A DNA stretch of 64,000 bases from Arthrobacter sp. ZGTC131 (GTDB lineage Bacteria > Actinomycetota > Actinomycetes > Actinomycetales > Micrococcaceae): the NCBI RefSeq assembly GCF_002929275.1, contig NZ_PJIK01000002.1:249958-313957 (forward strand), given 5' to 3'. Below are positions 42,744 to 50,873 of this stretch, piece after piece. Made by a program: the position numbers and the translations under genes. Under the pieces are notes generated by a model. The model ran no database searches. It was not told where the DNA came from and was given only the letters and a program-made list of their open reading frames with translations. Each line of letters starts with the position of its first letter. Within the stretch, counting starts at the first letter, position 1.

Positions 42744-43651
42744 TGGTGTGGATTGCGGTTTTCCTTGCGGTACTGGGCGCATTTTTCCTGGCCTTCGGGG
42801 CCCAGCGCCAGGGGAGTGCAGTCAAAGCCGATACCGGTGGGCTGGCGCTCAGCTCCAACGGATTCCTGCGGCTCCTGCGGAATCCCCGGTGGGTCCTCGG
42901 GCTCCTGCTTTTGTGCATGGGCATGGCGATGAACGCCGTCGCCCTGGTGTCGGCCCCGCTGACGGTGGTGCAGCCCATCGGAGCCATTGCCCTGGTGATC
43001 ACCACCGTGGTGAACGCCAAGGACCAGGGGCTGAGCATCAACCGGGCCACGGTGGTGGCGATCTCCGGGTGCGTCACTGGCTCGGCACTGTTCGTCCTGC
43101 TTGCCGTGAACGTTACGCAGGAAAACCACCACGTCAGTTTTGACGACGAACTCACTATTGTGCTGCTGCTCGCCCTGGCCGTGGGGATCTTCGGCACGCT
43201 GGCGGCCATGTTCAAGCACCGCATGAGCGCCTTCGTCTACATCCTTGGCGCCGGGGTTTTGTTCGGATTCGTGGCGGTGCTGACCCGGATCATCGGCAAG
43301 CACCTCCTCGATCCGAACGGCCTTGGCCTGCTGAATGTGCAGTGGTACTCGGTGCTCGCCATAGTAGCGGCCGGCGGCCTGGGATCTTGGTTCGTGCAGA
43401 GCGCGTACTCCACCGGTCCGCCCGACCTCGTGATTGCCGGGCTGACGGTGATCGACCCCATTGTGGGCATCGCTATCGGCATCGCCATCCTCGGCGAACT
43501 GCGTCCGGATGTCCACGCCGTCATGGCGATTGCCATGGGTACGGCAGCATCCCTTGCTATCGTGGGGGTGATAGCCCTCTCCAGGCACCACCCCGAGGTG
43601 ACCAAGCGGAAGAAAGACGCTCGGAAGGCCGCGGGCAGGGCATCCCACTAG
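42743..43651 (+). CDS. DMT-superfamily membrane protein
   Basis: 302 residues, nine or ten spans, overlapping the preceding gene by one base. 'VSAPLTVVQPIGAIALVITT' and 'YSTGPPDLVIAGLTVIDPIV' are two related half-repeats of the EamA/NIPA-like DMT fold. The ending is basic ('KRKKDARKAAGRASH'). Cargo unknown; position between a phospholipid synthase and a glycosyltransferase raises the possibility of a lipid- or precursor-related role, which is inference only. Confidence 0.83.
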   Translation: MVWIAVFLAVLGAFFLAFGAQRQGSAVKADTGGLALSSNGFLRLLRNPRWVLGLLLLCMGMAMNAVALVSAPLTVVQPIGAIALVITTVVNAKDQGLSINRATVVAISGCVTGSALFVLLAVNVTQENHHVSFDDELTIVLLLALAVGIFGTLAAMFKHRMSAFVYILGAGVLFGFVAVLTRIIGKHLLDPNGLGLLNVQWYSVLAIVAAGGLGSWFVQSAYSTGPPDLVIAGLTVIDPIVGIAIGIAILGELRPDVHAVMAIAMGTAASLAIVGVIALSRHHPEVTKRKKDARKAAGRASH

Positions 43652-43746
43652 CCGATTTTCACTGCGGGCCAGGCGCCAACGCGCCAGCGGCCACCAGGCG
43701 CGGTCAGCCAAAGCCGACCGTACCGTGACCACCAGGAGCTCTCCAC

Positions 43747-44943
43747 GTGACCATGCCCGATGCCCAGCGCCCACTGACCATTCTCATCGCGGCGGACACC
43801 TACCCACCCCACGTCAACGGCGCCGCACAGTTCGGCTACAGGCTGGCCAAGGGAATGACGGGCCGCGGACACGACGTCCACGTCCTTGCCTGCCGGCCGG
43901 ACAAGGGCAAGAGCTTCACCGAGTTCCGCGCTGAGGGCACCGTGCACCGGATCCGTTCCCACTCCGTGCCCACGCACGAGTACTTCCGGATCACCTTCCC
44001 CTGGGAAATCAAGAAAGAGATCAGCCTGCTGTTCGACCGCGTCAAGCCCGACGTGGTGCACATCCAGAGCCATTACATGATCGGCGAGCACGTGCTGTAC
44101 GAAGCCGAGAAGCGCGGCATCCGGATCGTTGCCACCAACCACTTCATGCCCGAGAACCTCAACCCGTTCCTGCCGTTCCCGCAGTGGTTCAAGGACATCA
44201 TCGGGAAGATCTCCTGGAAGGACATGGGGAAGGTGATGGGCAAGGCGGACGTCGTGACCACGCCTACTCCGCTGGCTGCCAAGGCCATGCACCAGCACGC
44301 GTTCCTGCGCAAGGTCCTGCCGCTGTCCAACGGCATCGACTCCGCCGCCTACGAGCCCAGGCCGGACGAAGTCATAGAGCCTCACGCCTACCCCACTGTG
44401 CTTTTCGCGGGCCGGCTGGCGGAAGAGAAGCACGTTGATGTGCTGATCCGGGCCGTGGCGGCCAGCCCCGCGGACCTGAACGTGCACCTGGAAATCGTGG
44501 GCGGCGGGGAAGTCCGCCCCGCCCTGGAGTCGCTGGTGGAGCGGCTTGGGCTGCGGGACCGGGTGAAGTTCCTGGGAATGGCCAGCGACGAGGACTTGCG
44601 GCAGGCCTACATCAAGGCGGACATCTTCTGCATGCCGGGAACGGCGGAGCTGCAGTCGCTCGTGACCCTGGAGGCGATGTCCGCGTCCACGCCCGTGCTG
44701 CTGGCCGACGCCATGGCCCTTCCCCATCTGGTGCGGGACGGTGAGAACGGTTACCTGTTCACGCCCAATGACAGCGCCGACCTGGCGGCCAAGCTGACGC
44801 GGATCCTGCGCCTGCCGGCCGAGGAGCGGAAGGCCATGGGGCACGCCAGCCGCTGCATGGTGGAGCCCCACAGCATCCAGGGCACCCTTCAGACTTTCGA
44901 GGACCTGTACCGCGGCGCGAGCTACGACGACAAGGTGGTCTAA
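43747..44943 (+). CDS. GT4-family glycosyltransferase (glycolipid type)
   Basis: 398 residues from a GTG at 43747 (AGGAG eight bases upstream). GT-B fold: N-terminal 'ADTYPPHVNGAAQFGYRLAK' donor/acceptor loop, 'PDVVHIQSHYMIGEHVL', and C-terminal domain 'TVLFAGRLAEEKHVDVLIRA' with the nucleotide-sugar motif 'FCMPGTAELQSLVTLEAMSA' (E-x7-E). It resembles glucosyl- or mannosyl-diacylglycerol synthases and PimB-like enzymes. The neighbouring phosphatidyltransferase supports a membrane-glycolipid role. Sugar and acceptor undetermined. Confidence 0.85.
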   Translation: MTMPDAQRPLTILIAADTYPPHVNGAAQFGYRLAKGMTGRGHDVHVLACRPDKGKSFTEFRAEGTVHRIRSHSVPTHEYFRITFPWEIKKEISLLFDRVKPDVVHIQSHYMIGEHVLYEAEKRGIRIVATNHFMPENLNPFLPFPQWFKDIIGKISWKDMGKVMGKADVVTTPTPLAAKAMHQHAFLRKVLPLSNGIDSAAYEPRPDEVIEPHAYPTVLFAGRLAEEKHVDVLIRAVAASPADLNVHLEIVGGGEVRPALESLVERLGLRDRVKFLGMASDEDLRQAYIKADIFCMPGTAELQSLVTLEAMSASTPVLLADAMALPHLVRDGENGYLFTPNDSADLAAKLTRILRLPAEERKAMGHASRCMVEPHSIQGTLQTFEDLYRGASYDDKVV

Positions 44944-44974
44944 AGCGAAGGTGGTCTAAAGCGAAGGTGGCCTC
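44932..44974. repeat. 16-bp tandem repeat across the glycosyltransferase stop
   Basis: AAGGTGGTCTAAAGCG occurs at 44932-44947 and 44948-44963, followed by a partial third copy (AAGGTGGCCTC) to 44974. The first TAA (44941-44943) is the stop codon; the copies are perfect. Confidence 0.9.
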
Positions 44975-45080
44975 AAGCCGGCTGCCAGTTTGCTAGAGTG
45001 TTTCTGCCCTGCAGATGGCGGGCCCTGGTGATGAACTGCACCCGGGCACGCCATAGCCGGGGCTGCAGTATCCATGGCGT

Positions 45081-45157
45081 GGGGCTATAGCTCAGCTGGT
45101 TAGAGCGCGGGACTCATAATCCTAAGGTCCTCGGTTCAAGTCCGAGTAGCCCTACCA
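45081..45157 (+). tRNA. tRNA with CAT anticodon (elongator Met, or Ile2)
   Basis: 77-nt tRNA with encoded CCA: acceptor GGGGCTA/TAGCCCT, D-arm GCTC...GAGC, anticodon loop CTCATAA (CAT), T-arm CTCGG/TTCAAGT/CCGAG. The 1-72 position pairs (G-T) and the anticodon stem lacks three G-C pairs, so it is not the initiator. CAT tRNAs may read AUG or, with lysidine at C34, AUA (Ile2); sequence alone leaves this open. Confidence 0.9.
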
Positions 45158-45166
45158 TCCTCCACG

Positions 45167-45204
45167 GGAGCCGCGGCCGACGTTTCGACGCCGGCCGCGG
45201 CTCC
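45167..45204 (+). terminator. Terminator of the CAT tRNA
   Basis: Perfect 13-bp arms GGAGCCGCGGCCG (45167-45179) and CGGCCGCGGCTCC (45192-45204), followed by TTTGTTTT. It lies ten bases after the tRNA. Confidence 0.9.
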
Positions 45205-45246
45205 TTTGTTTTCCGGCGCTGCGGGACACTTTGTTTCCCTGCACAT

Positions 45247-45280
45247 CTGCGGTAAGTTACTGACCAGTAACATACCGCAG
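45247..45280. promoter_or_regulatory. 34-bp near-perfect palindrome before the acyl-CoA dehydrogenase
   Basis: Outer arms CTGCGGTA (45247-45254) and TACCGCAG (45273-45280), inner arms GTTACTG and CAGTAAC around AC; one A-A mismatch only. The 16-bp core has the same GTTACN-N4-NGTAAC form as 24885-24900. It lies 53 bp before the ATG and probably overlaps the promoter, so repression by a TetR-type lipid-responsive regulator is plausible. Confidence 0.65.
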
Positions 45281-45332
45281 ACGCAAGGCGCCCGGCCCCT
45301 GGGCCGCTGCTGATCACCCGCGAAGGAACATC

Positions 45333-46523
45333 ATGTCCACAGCTGCCACCGACATCAACAACCTGCCCTACGCCGACGGGGACTTCTTCGCCTTCGAGCA
45401 GATGCTCAGCAGCAAGGAGCAGGACAGGCTGGCCGAGATCCGCGTCTTCCTCGCCCGTGAAGTGAAGCCCATTGCGGTGGACTGCTGGAACCGGGGCGAG
45501 TTTCCGATGGAGCTGATCCCCAAGCTCGCCGAGCTCGACCTGGTCAGCCCGGTGCGGCGGCAGGGCCACTCCAACCTCTTCGCGGGCATTATGCACGCCG
45601 AGGTCACCCGCGCGGACACGTCCATCGCCACGTTCATGGGTGTGCATGACGGCCTCTTCACCGGGTCCATCGAGGCGCTCGCTTCCCGCGAGCAGCAGGA
45701 CGCGTGGCTTCCGGACATCTACTCACTCCGGAAGATCGGCGCCTTCGGCCTCACGGAACCCCTGGGCGGTTCCGACGTCGCCGGCGGAACGCGCACCACG
45801 GCCCGACGCGAGGGTGACCACTGGATCCTCAACGGTGCCAAGCGCTGGATCGGGAACGCGACCTTTTCCGACTGGGTGGTCATCTATGCCAAGGACGTCG
45901 CCGACAACCAGGTGAAGGCATTCCTTGTGGACACCACGCTTCCCGGGTTCAGCTCGGCCAAGATCGAGAACAAGATATCGCTGCGGACAGTGCAGAACGC
46001 GGACATCACGCTCAAGGATGTGGCCGTTCCGGACTTCTTCAAACTCGCCCATGCCAACAGCTTCCGCGACACCAACAAGGTCCTGAAGGTCACCCGCCTC
46101 GCGGTTGCCTGGCAGGCCGTGGGCCAGCAGCTTGCTGCCTTCGACGTTGCCCGGCGCTATGCCGTGGAGCGCCACCAGTTCGGACGCCCGCTCGCGTCCT
46201 TCCAGCTGGTGCAGAGCCAGCTGGTCCAGATCCTGGGCAATGCCGTCAGCTCCATGGGCATGATGGTCCGGCTTGCCCAGCTCGAAGACGCAGGCCAGGC
46301 CAAGGACGAACAGTCCGCGCTTGCCAAGGCGTTCACGACCGCCCGGATGCGCGAGAGCGTGGCCATTGGCCGGAGCCTCCTCGGCGGAAACGGCATCGTG
46401 ACCGACTTTGAGATGGCCAAGATCTTCGCCGATGCGGAGGCCATCTACTCCTATGAGGGCACCCATGAGATCAATACGCTGGTGACCGGACGGGCCATCA
46501 CCGGCATCTCGGCCATCGTTTAG
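45333..46523 (+). CDS. Acyl-CoA dehydrogenase (glutaryl-CoA-dehydrogenase-like)
   Basis: 396 residues, full-length flavoprotein. 'GAFGLTEPLGGSDVAGGTRT' (FAD/substrate loop, about residue 135), 'RWIGNATFSDWVVIYA', 'RHQFGRPLASFQLVQSQL' and 'LLGGNGIVTDF' are present; the catalytic glutamate is in 'YSYEGTHEINTLVTGRAITG' near the C-terminus, which is the glutaryl-CoA-dehydrogenase pattern (YEGTHxI...GRAITG). It may act in lysine/tryptophan or branched acyl-CoA degradation. GAAGGAAC precedes the ATG. It stands alone behind a large palindrome. Confidence 0.9.
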   Translation: MSTAATDINNLPYADGDFFAFEQMLSSKEQDRLAEIRVFLAREVKPIAVDCWNRGEFPMELIPKLAELDLVSPVRRQGHSNLFAGIMHAEVTRADTSIATFMGVHDGLFTGSIEALASREQQDAWLPDIYSLRKIGAFGLTEPLGGSDVAGGTRTTARREGDHWILNGAKRWIGNATFSDWVVIYAKDVADNQVKAFLVDTTLPGFSSAKIENKISLRTVQNADITLKDVAVPDFFKLAHANSFRDTNKVLKVTRLAVAWQAVGQQLAAFDVARRYAVERHQFGRPLASFQLVQSQLVQILGNAVSSMGMMVRLAQLEDAGQAKDEQSALAKAFTTARMRESVAIGRSLLGGNGIVTDFEMAKIFADAEAIYSYEGTHEINTLVTGRAITGISAIV

Positions 46524-46548
46524 TTCAGGGGGTCGTCTAGTTCAGGGG
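46516..46548. repeat. 16-bp duplication containing two convergent stop codons
   Basis: TCGTTTAGTTCAGGGG (46516-46531) and TCGTCTAGTTCAGGGG (46533-46548) are 17 bp apart. The first copy holds the acyl-CoA dehydrogenase TAG; the second holds the minus-strand stop (46537-46539) of the M23 peptidase. One mismatch. Confidence 0.85.
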
Positions 46549-47073
46549 CAGCAGGACCGACGGCCGCAGATCCAGGACGAACTCCAGCGGGTTGACGTAC
46601 TCGTCTCCGCGGCGCACGCCCCAGTGGACGCAGGGCGCCGGGCCGCAGTGCCCGGTCAGCAGCGTGCCCAGGACCTCGCCTTTGGCTACGGCGTCGCCTT
46701 TCGTGAGGGTGCTCGCCACGGGCTCGAAGCTGCTGCGCAGGCCGTTGCCGTGGTCCACCGTGATGACGGGCCGGTCCACCACGATGCCCACAAAGCTCAC
46801 GGTGCCGGACTCCGGCGAGGTGACCGGCCCGCCGTCGGACGCGGACTTCAGGTCCACGCCCCGGTGGCCGCTGAGCCACGGCTTGTCCGGCGGGTCGAAG
46901 GCCCGCAGGAGCGCCGGCCGGGGAGCTAGCGGCCAGCTCCATGAGCCCGCCGCGGCAGCCGGAGGGGCGCTGAAGCCGGTGCGGGCGCCGGGTGCGCCTG
47001 CGGTGGGGGAGGTTGAAGGGGCTGTCGAGGCGGTCGCCAGCAGAAGAAGCGCCACGAGCGCGGGAAGTTTCAT
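46537..47073 (-). CDS. M23-family metallopeptidase, secreted
   Basis: 178 residues with a signal peptide ('KLPALVALLLLATASTAP'). The C-terminal peptidase_M23 (LytM) domain shows 'HRGVDLKSASDGGPVTSPES' (zinc ligands His-x3-Asp), a beta-core 'GTVSFVGIVVDRPVITVDHG' and the final 'CVHWGVRRG' (His-x-Gly in place of the usual HxH's first residue: V-H-W). The first HxH position is therefore changed; catalytic competence is uncertain. Could cleave peptidoglycan cross-bridges or act as a non-catalytic regulator. Convergent with the acyl-CoA dehydrogenase. Confidence 0.87.
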   Translation of the reverse strand: MKLPALVALLLLATASTAPSTSPTAGAPGARTGFSAPPAAAAGSWSWPLAPRPALLRAFDPPDKPWLSGHRGVDLKSASDGGPVTSPESGTVSFVGIVVDRPVITVDHGNGLRSSFEPVASTLTKGDAVAKGEVLGTLLTGHCGPAPCVHWGVRRGDEYVNPLEFVLDLRPSVLLPLN

Positions 47074-47493
47074 TCACCCAGCTTGGCCGCCTCCGCCGGC
47101 GGCCGGAACGGCCTCCTGGGCGTATGTGGAAAACGCCGCCGGGGCCCCGGAACTGGTGCTTTTGCCGAGTGCCACTGTAGTACACTTGGTGGAGCAGTTT
47201 GCTGTGCCCTCAACGTATTCCAGTCTCATGGGTAGCGTCAGCACGCCCCATTCAGGAGTGCGGGGGAGCAGCAGCTGACTACGCGTATCCAGCCCTCCAA
47301 AACCGGAAGCGAATGCTTCCTGCCGAGGAGGATTGTGCCTCTTGCGGTCAGGTCCGGCAACGGTCCTGATGAGAAGCGCAATGGATGCCAGGAGCTTGGC
47401 CCGCCTGGGCGAAGCTAAATAACCGTCAACTATTGGCAGGGTAAGAGCGCCCGTGGGCTCTCTCATGAATGACCTGCCGGAAGGAGCGTCGGC
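47074..47493 (+). other. 420-bp intergenic region before rpsB
   Basis: No convincing gene. It must hold the divergent promoters for the M23 peptidase and the rpsB-tsf operon plus the rpsB leader. A hairpin GAGCGCCC-GT-GGGC-TC lies around 47444-47461, just upstream of the GGAAGGAG ribosome site of rpsB; such leaders often mediate ribosomal-protein feedback, but I recognise no described leader family. No clear -35/-10 pair could be assigned. Confidence 0.4.
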
Positions 47494-48393
47494 ATGCCCG
47501 TCGTAACTATGCGCCAGCTGCTTGACAGCGGCGTCCACTTTGGACACCAGACCCGTCGTTGGAACCCGAAGATGAAGCGCTTCATCTTCACGGAGCGCAA
47601 CGGCATCTACATCATTGACCTTCAGCAGTCGCTGTCCTACATCGACCGCGCCTACGAGTTCGTGAAGGCCACCGTCGCGCACGGCGGAACCGTACTCTTC
47701 GTCGGCACCAAGAAGCAGGCTCAGGAAGCAATTGCCGAGCAGGCCACCCGTGTTGGCCAGCCGTACGTCAACCAGCGTTGGCTCGGCGGTATGCTGACCA
47801 ACTTCCAGACGGTTGCCAAGCGTATCCAGCGCATGAAGGAACTCGAAGAGATCGACTTCGACGACGTCGCCGGTTCCGCTTACACCAAGAAGGAACTGCT
47901 GCTCCTTCGCCGCGAACTCACCAAGCTTGAGTCCAACCTTGGCGGTATCCGCAACCTGACCAAGGCACCCTCCGTGCTCTGGATCGTGGACACCAAGAAG
48001 GAACACCTGGCCGTAGACGAAGCCAAGAAGCTCAACATCCCCGTTGTTGCCATCCTGGACACCAACTGCGACCCGGATGAAGTCGACTTCCCGATCCCGG
48101 GCAACGACGACGCCATCCGCTCCGTGAACCTCCTCACCCGCGTTGTTGCTGACGCAGTTGCAGAGGGCCTCATCGCCCGCAACCAGCGCGCAACCGGCAC
48201 TGCCGAGACCCCGGAAGAGCCGCTGGCCGAGTGGGAGCGCGAGCTCCTCGAAGGCAGCAAGTCCGAGGAAGCTCCGGCAGCCGCCGAAGCACCGGCAACC
48301 GAAGCTCCGGCAGCCGAGGCACCGGCCGCCGAAGCTGCTCCCGCTGCAGAGGAAGCCCCGGCCGCTGCCGAGGCTACCGACGCCGAGAAGTAA
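47494..48393 (+). CDS. rpsB: 30S ribosomal protein S2
   Basis: 299 residues. '[20 protein letters not shown]', '[20 protein letters not shown]', '[14 protein letters not shown]' and '[20 protein letters not shown]' are classic S2 motifs in the right order. The last ~50 residues are a repetitive Ala/Pro/Glu tail (many APAAEAP-like units), an actinobacterial extension beyond the ~240-residue core. It is followed by tsf after a strong hairpin, the conserved rpsB-tsf order. Confidence 0.97.
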   Translation: MPVVTMRQLLDSGVHFGHQTRRWNPKMKRFIFTERNGIYIIDLQQSLSYIDRAYEFVKATVAHGGTVLFVGTKKQAQEAIAEQATRVGQPYVNQRWLGGMLTNFQTVAKRIQRMKELEEIDFDDVAGSAYTKKELLLLRRELTKLESNLGGIRNLTKAPSVLWIVDTKKEHLAVDEAKKLNIPVVAILDTNCDPDEVDFPIPGNDDAIRSVNLLTRVVADAVAEGLIARNQRATGTAETPEEPLAEWERELLEGSKSEEAPAAAEAPATEAPAAEAPAAEAAPAAEEAPAAAEATDAEK

Positions 48394-48440
48394 ACAACTC
48401 CACCGGGATTTCCCGGCTCTGTCCGCAGCGCCGGGTAACT

Positions 48441-48479
48441 GACAGGATGGCGGCTCACCAGGTGAGCTGCCGTCCTGTC
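48441..48479 (+). terminator. Long hairpin between rpsB and tsf (attenuator?)
   Basis: Arms 48441-48459 and 48461-48479 pair along 19 positions (GACAGGA...TCACC with GGTGAGC...CTGTC), with G-T wobbles only. No U-tract follows, so partial termination or RNA processing could lower tsf relative to rpsB transcripts. Confidence 0.6.
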
Positions 48480-48519
48480 CGTCCGTAAACCACATAAATT
48501 TCTAGACAGAGGGGTTCAC

Positions 48520-49356
48520 ATGGCGAACTACACTGCCGCTGATATCAAGGCTCTGCGCGAGCGCACCGGCGCCGGCATGATGGATGTCAAGAAGGCTCTC
48601 GACGAAGCCAACGGCGACGCCGAGAAGGCCATCGAGATCATCCGCATCAAGGGCCTGAAGGGCGCTACCAAGCGTGAAGGCCGCTCGACCGCTGAAGGCC
48701 TGGTTGCTGCCAAGGTTGACGGCGGCGTCGGCGTAATGATCGAGGTCAACTGCGAGACCGACTTCGTCGCCAAAGCTGACAAGTTCATCCAGCTGGCCGA
48801 CAAGGTCCTCGCCATCGCCGTCGAATCCGGCGCAGCCGACCTCGAGACCCTGCTCGCCACCGACGTCGACGGCAAGCCGCTGTCCGAGGTTGTTGTCGAA
48901 GAGGGCGCTGTCCTCGGCGAGAAGGTAGTGGTCCGCCGTATCTCCCGCATCGAGGGCGCCACGGTCGACGCTTACCTGCACAAGACCTCCAAGGACCTCC
49001 CGGCCCAGGTCGGCGTTCTGTTCGCTGTTGACGGCGAAGGCGAAACGGCTGTCACCGCAGCCCACGACGTTGCAGTCCACATCGCGGCCATGGCTCCGAA
49101 CTACCTCTCCCGCGAGGATGTTCCGGCTGAGCTCGTTGAGTCCGAGCGCCGCATCGCCGAAGAGACCGCCAAGGCCGAGGGCAAGCCCGAAGCCGCCATG
49201 ACCAAGATCGTGGAAGGCCGCGTTACGGGCTTCTACAAGGGTGAAGTCCTGGTTGACCAGGCTTTCGCCAAGGATGCCAAGAAGTCCGTGGCGCAGGTCC
49301 TCGCAGAGGCCGGCGTCAAGGGAACCGCCTTCACGCGTTTCCGCGTCGGCTCCTAG
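48520..49356 (+). CDS. tsf: Elongation factor Ts
   Basis: 278 residues. The guanine-nucleotide exchange factor of EF-Tu. The N-terminal UBA-like module 'ADIKALRERTGAGMMDVKKA' and the 'NCETDFVAKAD' motif are diagnostic, followed by core repeats ending 'RVTGFYKGEVLVDQAFAKD'. AGAGGGGTTC precedes the ATG. A tetraloop terminator lies eleven bases after the stop. Confidence 0.97.
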   Translation: MANYTAADIKALRERTGAGMMDVKKALDEANGDAEKAIEIIRIKGLKGATKREGRSTAEGLVAAKVDGGVGVMIEVNCETDFVAKADKFIQLADKVLAIAVESGAADLETLLATDVDGKPLSEVVVEEGAVLGEKVVVRRISRIEGATVDAYLHKTSKDLPAQVGVLFAVDGEGETAVTAAHDVAVHIAAMAPNYLSREDVPAELVESERRIAEETAKAEGKPEAAMTKIVEGRVTGFYKGEVLVDQAFAKDAKKSVAQVLAEAGVKGTAFTRFRVGS

Positions 49357-49366
49357 TCAGACACGC

Positions 49367-49400
49367 AAGGGGGGTGGTCACTTCGGTGGCCGCCCCTTTT
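49367..49400 (+). terminator. UUCG-tetraloop terminator after tsf
   Basis: AAGGGG...GTCAC (49367-49381) pairs with GTGGCCGCCCCTTTT (49386-49400) around a TTCG loop; the right arm runs into four T residues. A canonical terminator separating rpsB-tsf from pyrH-frr-cdsA. Confidence 0.9.
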
Positions 49401-49482
49401 GCATGCACCGGCCAAGCGGGAATATGAGCTTTGGCCGCGCAGCACGATAATCTAGCTCAGAGTTCACCAACGGGAAGGCACC

Positions 49483-50217
49483 ATGGAAGCCAAAACTTCA
49501 GTCCAGTCAGAGAAGAACAGGCGCCGGGTCCTCCTGAAGCTGTCCGGCGAGGTCTTCGGAGGAGGCAAGCTGGGCGTTGACCCGGACACCGTCCGGGGAG
49601 TTGCCAAGCAGATCGCCGCCGCCGTTCCCGACGTCGAGGTTGCCATTGTGGTGGGTGGCGGCAACTTCTTCCGCGGAGCCGAACTGTCCCAGAGCGGCAT
49701 GGACCGCTCCCGCGCCGACTACATGGGCATGCTGGGAACCGTCATGAACTGCCTCGCCCTGCAGGACTTCCTGGAGCAGGCAGGGGTCGAGACCCGGGTC
49801 CAGAGCGCCATCACCATGGGCCAGGTAGCCGAGGCGTACATTCCCCGCCGCGCCATCCGGCACATGGAGAAGAACCGGGTCGTGATCTTCGGCGCCGGGG
49901 CCGGCCTGCCGTACTTCTCGACCGACACCGTGGCCGCCCAGCGCGCCCTCGAGGTCCACGCAGACGTGGTGCTCATGGCTAAGAGCGGCGTGGACGGCGT
50001 CTACACCGCCGATCCCAAGAAGGACCCGGCCGCCGAGAAGCTGGAAAGGCTCAGCTACGACGACGCCCTCCGCCGCGACATCCGGGTCATGGACCAGACC
50101 GCGATGACCATGTGCAAGGACAACAACCTGTCCATGGTGGTCTTCGGCATGGAAGGCGAAGGCAACGTCACGCGCGCCATCCGCGGCGAACAGCTGGGAA
50201 CCCTGGTCACCCCCTAG
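49483..50217 (+). CDS. pyrH: UMP kinase
   Basis: 244 residues of the amino-acid-kinase fold, phosphorylating UMP to UDP for pyrimidine synthesis. '[20 protein letters not shown]' opens the ATP site; '[20 protein letters not shown]', '[16 protein letters not shown]' and '[20 protein letters not shown]' are the PyrH motifs. ACGGGAAGG precedes the ATG. A small hairpin (GGTTCCG/CGGAACC, 50241-50263) lies between it and frr. Confidence 0.96.
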   Translation: MEAKTSVQSEKNRRRVLLKLSGEVFGGGKLGVDPDTVRGVAKQIAAAVPDVEVAIVVGGGNFFRGAELSQSGMDRSRADYMGMLGTVMNCLALQDFLEQAGVETRVQSAITMGQVAEAYIPRRAIRHMEKNRVVIFGAGAGLPYFSTDTVAAQRALEVHADVVLMAKSGVDGVYTADPKKDPAAEKLERLSYDDALRRDIRVMDQTAMTMCKDNNLSMVVFGMEGEGNVTRAIRGEQLGTLVTP

Positions 50218-50315
50218 TTACAGCTAGGATATTTTAGGAAGGTTCCGTCCATCGGGCGGAACCCGGATTGTGAAATGCCCCCGGCCCGCCGGGAACCAAT
50301 TTCTGAGGAGAGATC

Positions 50316-50873
50316 GTGATCGAAGAAACCTTGCTCGAAGCCGGGGACAAGATGGACAAGGCGGTTGAGGTAGCCAAGGAAGACTTCGCCTCGATCCGGA
50401 CCGGCCGGGCAACCCCCGGCCTGTACAACAAGGTGATGGTGGAGTACTACGGCACCCCCACGCCGCTCCAGCAGCTGGCCTCCTTCGCGGTTCCCGATGC
50501 CCGCACCATCCTCATCACGCCTTACGACAAGACGGCGCTGCGCGACATCGAACGGGCACTCAGCGATTCGGAGGTCGGCGCCAACCCGTCTAATGACGGC
50601 AACGTCATCCGCATCACCATCCCGGATCTCACGCAGGAACGCCGCAAGGAATACGTCAAGATCGTGAAGTCCAAGGGTGAAGAGGCCAAAATCTCCATCC
50701 GCAACATCCGGCGCAAGGCCAAGGAAACCCTGGACAGGCTCGTCAAGGATGGCGAGGCAGGGGAGGACGAAGGCAGCCGCGGGGAAAAGGAACTCGACGC
50801 CATGACCAAGCAGCACGTCGACGGAATCGATGAGCTGCTTAAGCGCAAGGAAGCAGAGCTGCTCGAAGTCTGA
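50316..50873 (+). CDS. frr: Ribosome recycling factor
   Basis: 185 residues from a GTG behind GAGGAGAG. It splits post-termination ribosomes together with EF-G. 'FASIRTGRATPGLYNKVMVE' and 'RKEYVKIVKSKGEEAKISIR' with 'NIRRKAKE' are the family signatures; the fold is two domains, a three-helix bundle and a beta insert. Its TGA shares a base with the cdsA ATG. Confidence 0.96.
   Translation: MIEETLLEAGDKMDKAVEVAKEDFASIRTGRATPGLYNKVMVEYYGTPTPLQQLASFAVPDARTILITPYDKTALRDIERALSDSEVGANPSNDGNVIRITIPDLTQERRKEYVKIVKSKGEEAKISIRNIRRKAKETLDRLVKDGEAGEDEGSRGEKELDAMTKQHVDGIDELLKRKEAELLEV

Noticed and set aside
45081-45157. tRNA considered as initiator tRNA-Met
   Set aside because: Positions 1 and 72 can pair and the anticodon stem lacks the three consecutive G-C pairs of initiators.
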